From NCBI RefSeq assembly GCF_900111105.1, contig NZ_FOGC01000009.1:113020-177019 (forward strand): 64,000 nucleotides of DNA, read 5' to 3'. Positions 62,741 to 64,000 of the stretch are shown here, piece by piece (the first letter of the stretch is position 1; each line of letters starts with the position of its first letter). A program made the translations under genes and the position numbers. The notes beneath the pieces were generated by a model. That model saw nothing but the letters and a program-made list of their open reading frames with translations, did not search any database and had not been told where the DNA came from. The stretch is from Rosenbergiella nectarea. GTDB lineage: Bacteria; Pseudomonadota; Gammaproteobacteria; Enterobacterales; Enterobacteriaceae.

Positions 62741-63601
62741 ATGGTTATACCGATTCAACATCCTTCAGAAATGCGTATGTCCCATGGTGAGACAGGGCCA
62801 ACAATATTGATTATTGACTCTGGAGTCGGCGGGCTTTCCGTCTATGACGAAATAGCGAAGCTATTACCGGCAGCCCGATATCTCTATGTTTTCGATAATG
62901 CAGGCTTTCCTTATGGAACTAAAGAAGAGTCATTCATTATTGAACGGGTCGTACAGATTACCCAGCAGATGGCGGATGCTTACCCGATCGACCTCGCAGT
63001 CATTGCTTGTAATACTGCCAGCACTATTACATTACCTCGACTTCGAGAAACCTTCAGTTTTCCTGTTATAGGTGTCGTACCGGCAATAAAACCTGCTGCG
63101 CAATTGACCCGTAACGGAGTTATTGGCTTGTTGGCGACCCAAGGAACGATAAGGCGGGAATATACCTATGGGTTGATTAAACAGTTTGCCACAGATTGCC
63201 AGATTGAAATGTTAGGGGCGTCTTCGCTCGTCGAATTAGCAGAGGGCAAACTGCACCGACAAGAGGTAAGCTTGAATGAGGTCAGGGAAGCGGTAATGCC
63301 GTGGTTAAGATTACCTATAGTTCCAGATACCATTATTTTAGGCTGCACACACTTTCCTTTATTAAAGGAAGAGCTTCAGCAAGTCTTCCCGAGAGAGACG
63401 ATTTTCGTTGATTCAGGGATCGCAATCGCTCGTCGGGCGGTCTTCTTACTTAAAGATTACGCCTTAGCCGCCATTTCTCAGCCTTCCAATGTCGCCTTTT
63501 GTACACTCGAAGATGAAAAATCAGTATTGCTTTTACCTGTTTTACGTCAATTTCGGTTTGAAAAGCTCGAAAATCTTACAAATAATAAGCGAATTGCATG
63601 A
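62741..63601 (+). CDS. murI: Glutamate racemase
   Basis: 286 residues. Catalytic cysteines in VIACNTASTITLP and LGCTHFPLLKEEL; substrate loop DSGVGGLSVYDEI and FPYGTKEE. It supplies D-glutamate for peptidoglycan. A TATAAT (62715-62720) lies 21 bases upstream. The start is less certain: ATG 62741 has only a weak GAGA, and ATG 62771 would also keep the catalytic domain intact. Followed by the rrn promoters, as in E. coli rrnB. Confidence 0.95.
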   Translation: MVIPIQHPSEMRMSHGETGPTILIIDSGVGGLSVYDEIAKLLPAARYLYVFDNAGFPYGTKEESFIIERVVQITQQMADAYPIDLAVIACNTASTITLPRLRETFSFPVIGVVPAIKPAAQLTRNGVIGLLATQGTIRREYTYGLIKQFATDCQIEMLGASSLVELAEGKLHRQEVSLNEVREAVMPWLRLPIVPDTIILGCTHFPLLKEELQQVFPRETIFVDSGIAIARRAVFLLKDYALAAISQPSNVAFCTLEDEKSVLLLPVLRQFRFEKLENLTNNKRIA

Positions 63602-63965
63602 ATCTGCAGCAACTGGTGATTTTTTTTAAATAATCCCTTGCGCTCTGAGCGGAACTCCCTATAATGCGCATCCACTGACACGGCAAAGCACGATACGCAG
63701 CGCGGTGACAGGGACTGGAGCGATTCGGTCCAGGAGAAAAAACAAAAACAATGATTGACTCCTGAGGTAAAGCGAGTAATATACGCCACCTCGCGACAAC
63801 GAGTTAAAACGTTGATTCGCAATGCTCTTTAACAATTTATCAGACAATCTGTGTGGGCACTCGCAGGATTGATATCACAAAAAACTTTGTAGTATCAAGT
63901 CTTGAAGAGTGACACTGAAAATTCATTTACGAATAACAGAATAATTTCTTTGAGCATCAAACTTT
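63602..63965 (+). promoter_or_regulatory. rRNA operon promoters and leader
   Basis: P1 has TTGCGC (63638-63643), a 16-base spacer and TATAAT (63660-63665) with a GCGC discriminator; A/T-rich DNA just upstream fits an UP element. P2 has TTGACT (63755-63760), 16 bases and TAATAT (63777-63782). The antitermination signals follow: boxB stem CAACG/CGTTG with GCGA/TCGC (63793-63820) and boxA TGCTCTTTAACA (63823-63834). The rest matches the E. coli 16S leader, including CAATCTGTGTGGGCACTCG and TTTCTTTGAGCATCAAACTTT. Confidence 0.95.
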
Positions 63966-64000
63966 AAATTGAAGAGTTTGATCATGGCTCAGATTGAACG
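63966..64000 (+). rRNA. rrs: 16S ribosomal RNA, first 35 bases (cut by window edge)
   Basis: The sequence AAATTGAAGAGTTTGATCAT then GGCTCAGATTGAACG is the universal 5' end of enteric 16S rRNA. The rest lies beyond the window. Confidence 0.98.

Overview
This window is ordinary chromosomal backbone of a gammaproteobacterium of the order Enterobacterales. Almost every protein reads as a close relative of an Escherichia coli K-12 protein, including MetJ, FabR, SthA, OxyR and GlnA. Many neighbourhoods follow the E. coli 87-90 min region: spf-yihA-yihI-hemN-glnGLA-typA-yihXY-dtd-fabY, pfkA-sbp-cdh-tpiA-yiiQ-fpr-glpXKF-zapB-rraA, hslUV-ftsN-cytR-priA-rpmE-metJBL, ppc-argECBGH, oxyR-sthA-fabR-trmA-murI-rrn. 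Placement of argG inside argCBGH, an omptin gene, a hybrid peroxiredoxin-glutaredoxin beside oxyR, and many local gene absences point away from Escherichia/Salmonella and suggest an Erwiniaceae-like genome with some gene loss. Genus cannot be fixed from this window.

Layout. 1-4.0 kb is the accessory-looking end: the 3' end of ssuD, an SsuA-like binding protein, nudK and an OprB-type porin. 4.3-14 kb holds the Spot 42 RNA gene (without polA beside it), yihA, a probable CsrC-type RNA, yihI, hemN, the nitrogen cluster glnA-glnL-glnG with a full sigma54/NtrC control region, and typA. 14-17 kb is yihX-yihY-dtd-fabY. 17-26 kb is a block that sits elsewhere in E. coli (yicH, xanP, recG-trmH-spoT-rpoZ-gmk). 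26.4-36.2 kb holds an omptin protease, pfkA, sbp, cdh, tpiA, yiiQ, fpr and the glycerol genes glpX-glpK-glpF. 36.5-44.5 kb holds zapB, rraA, heat-shock protease hslVU, ftsN, cytR, priA and rpmE. 44.5-57.4 kb is amino-acid biosynthesis: metJ/metBL, ppc, argE/argCBGH. 57.4-64 kb is redox and envelope control: prx-grx/oxyR, sthA, fabR, trmA, murI, then the promoters, leader and first 35 bases of a 16S rRNA gene.

Regulatory DNA is well preserved and can be read directly: NtrC enhancer pair and sigma54 promoter (glnA), tandem Met boxes (metB), paired ARG boxes (argE/argC), an OxyR tetra-element (oxyR/prx-grx), a GlpR core operator (glpF), a PurR-like box (xanP), a sigma32 promoter (hslVU), and rrn P1/P2 with boxB/boxA. 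Genes that E. coli has at these places but which are absent here include polA, the cpx-fieF cluster, yiiR, menA, metF, yijD, btuB, gltS and oxyS.

I found no mobile element, CRISPR array, tRNA gene, prophage or defence island, and no multi-gene system that looks undescribed. The observations most worth checking are the oxyR/prx-grx arrangement, the candidate CsrC RNA, the spf gene detached from polA, the glpX/fpr overlap, the stem-loop covering the cdh ribosome-binding site, and a small basic membrane ORF overlapping hemN.
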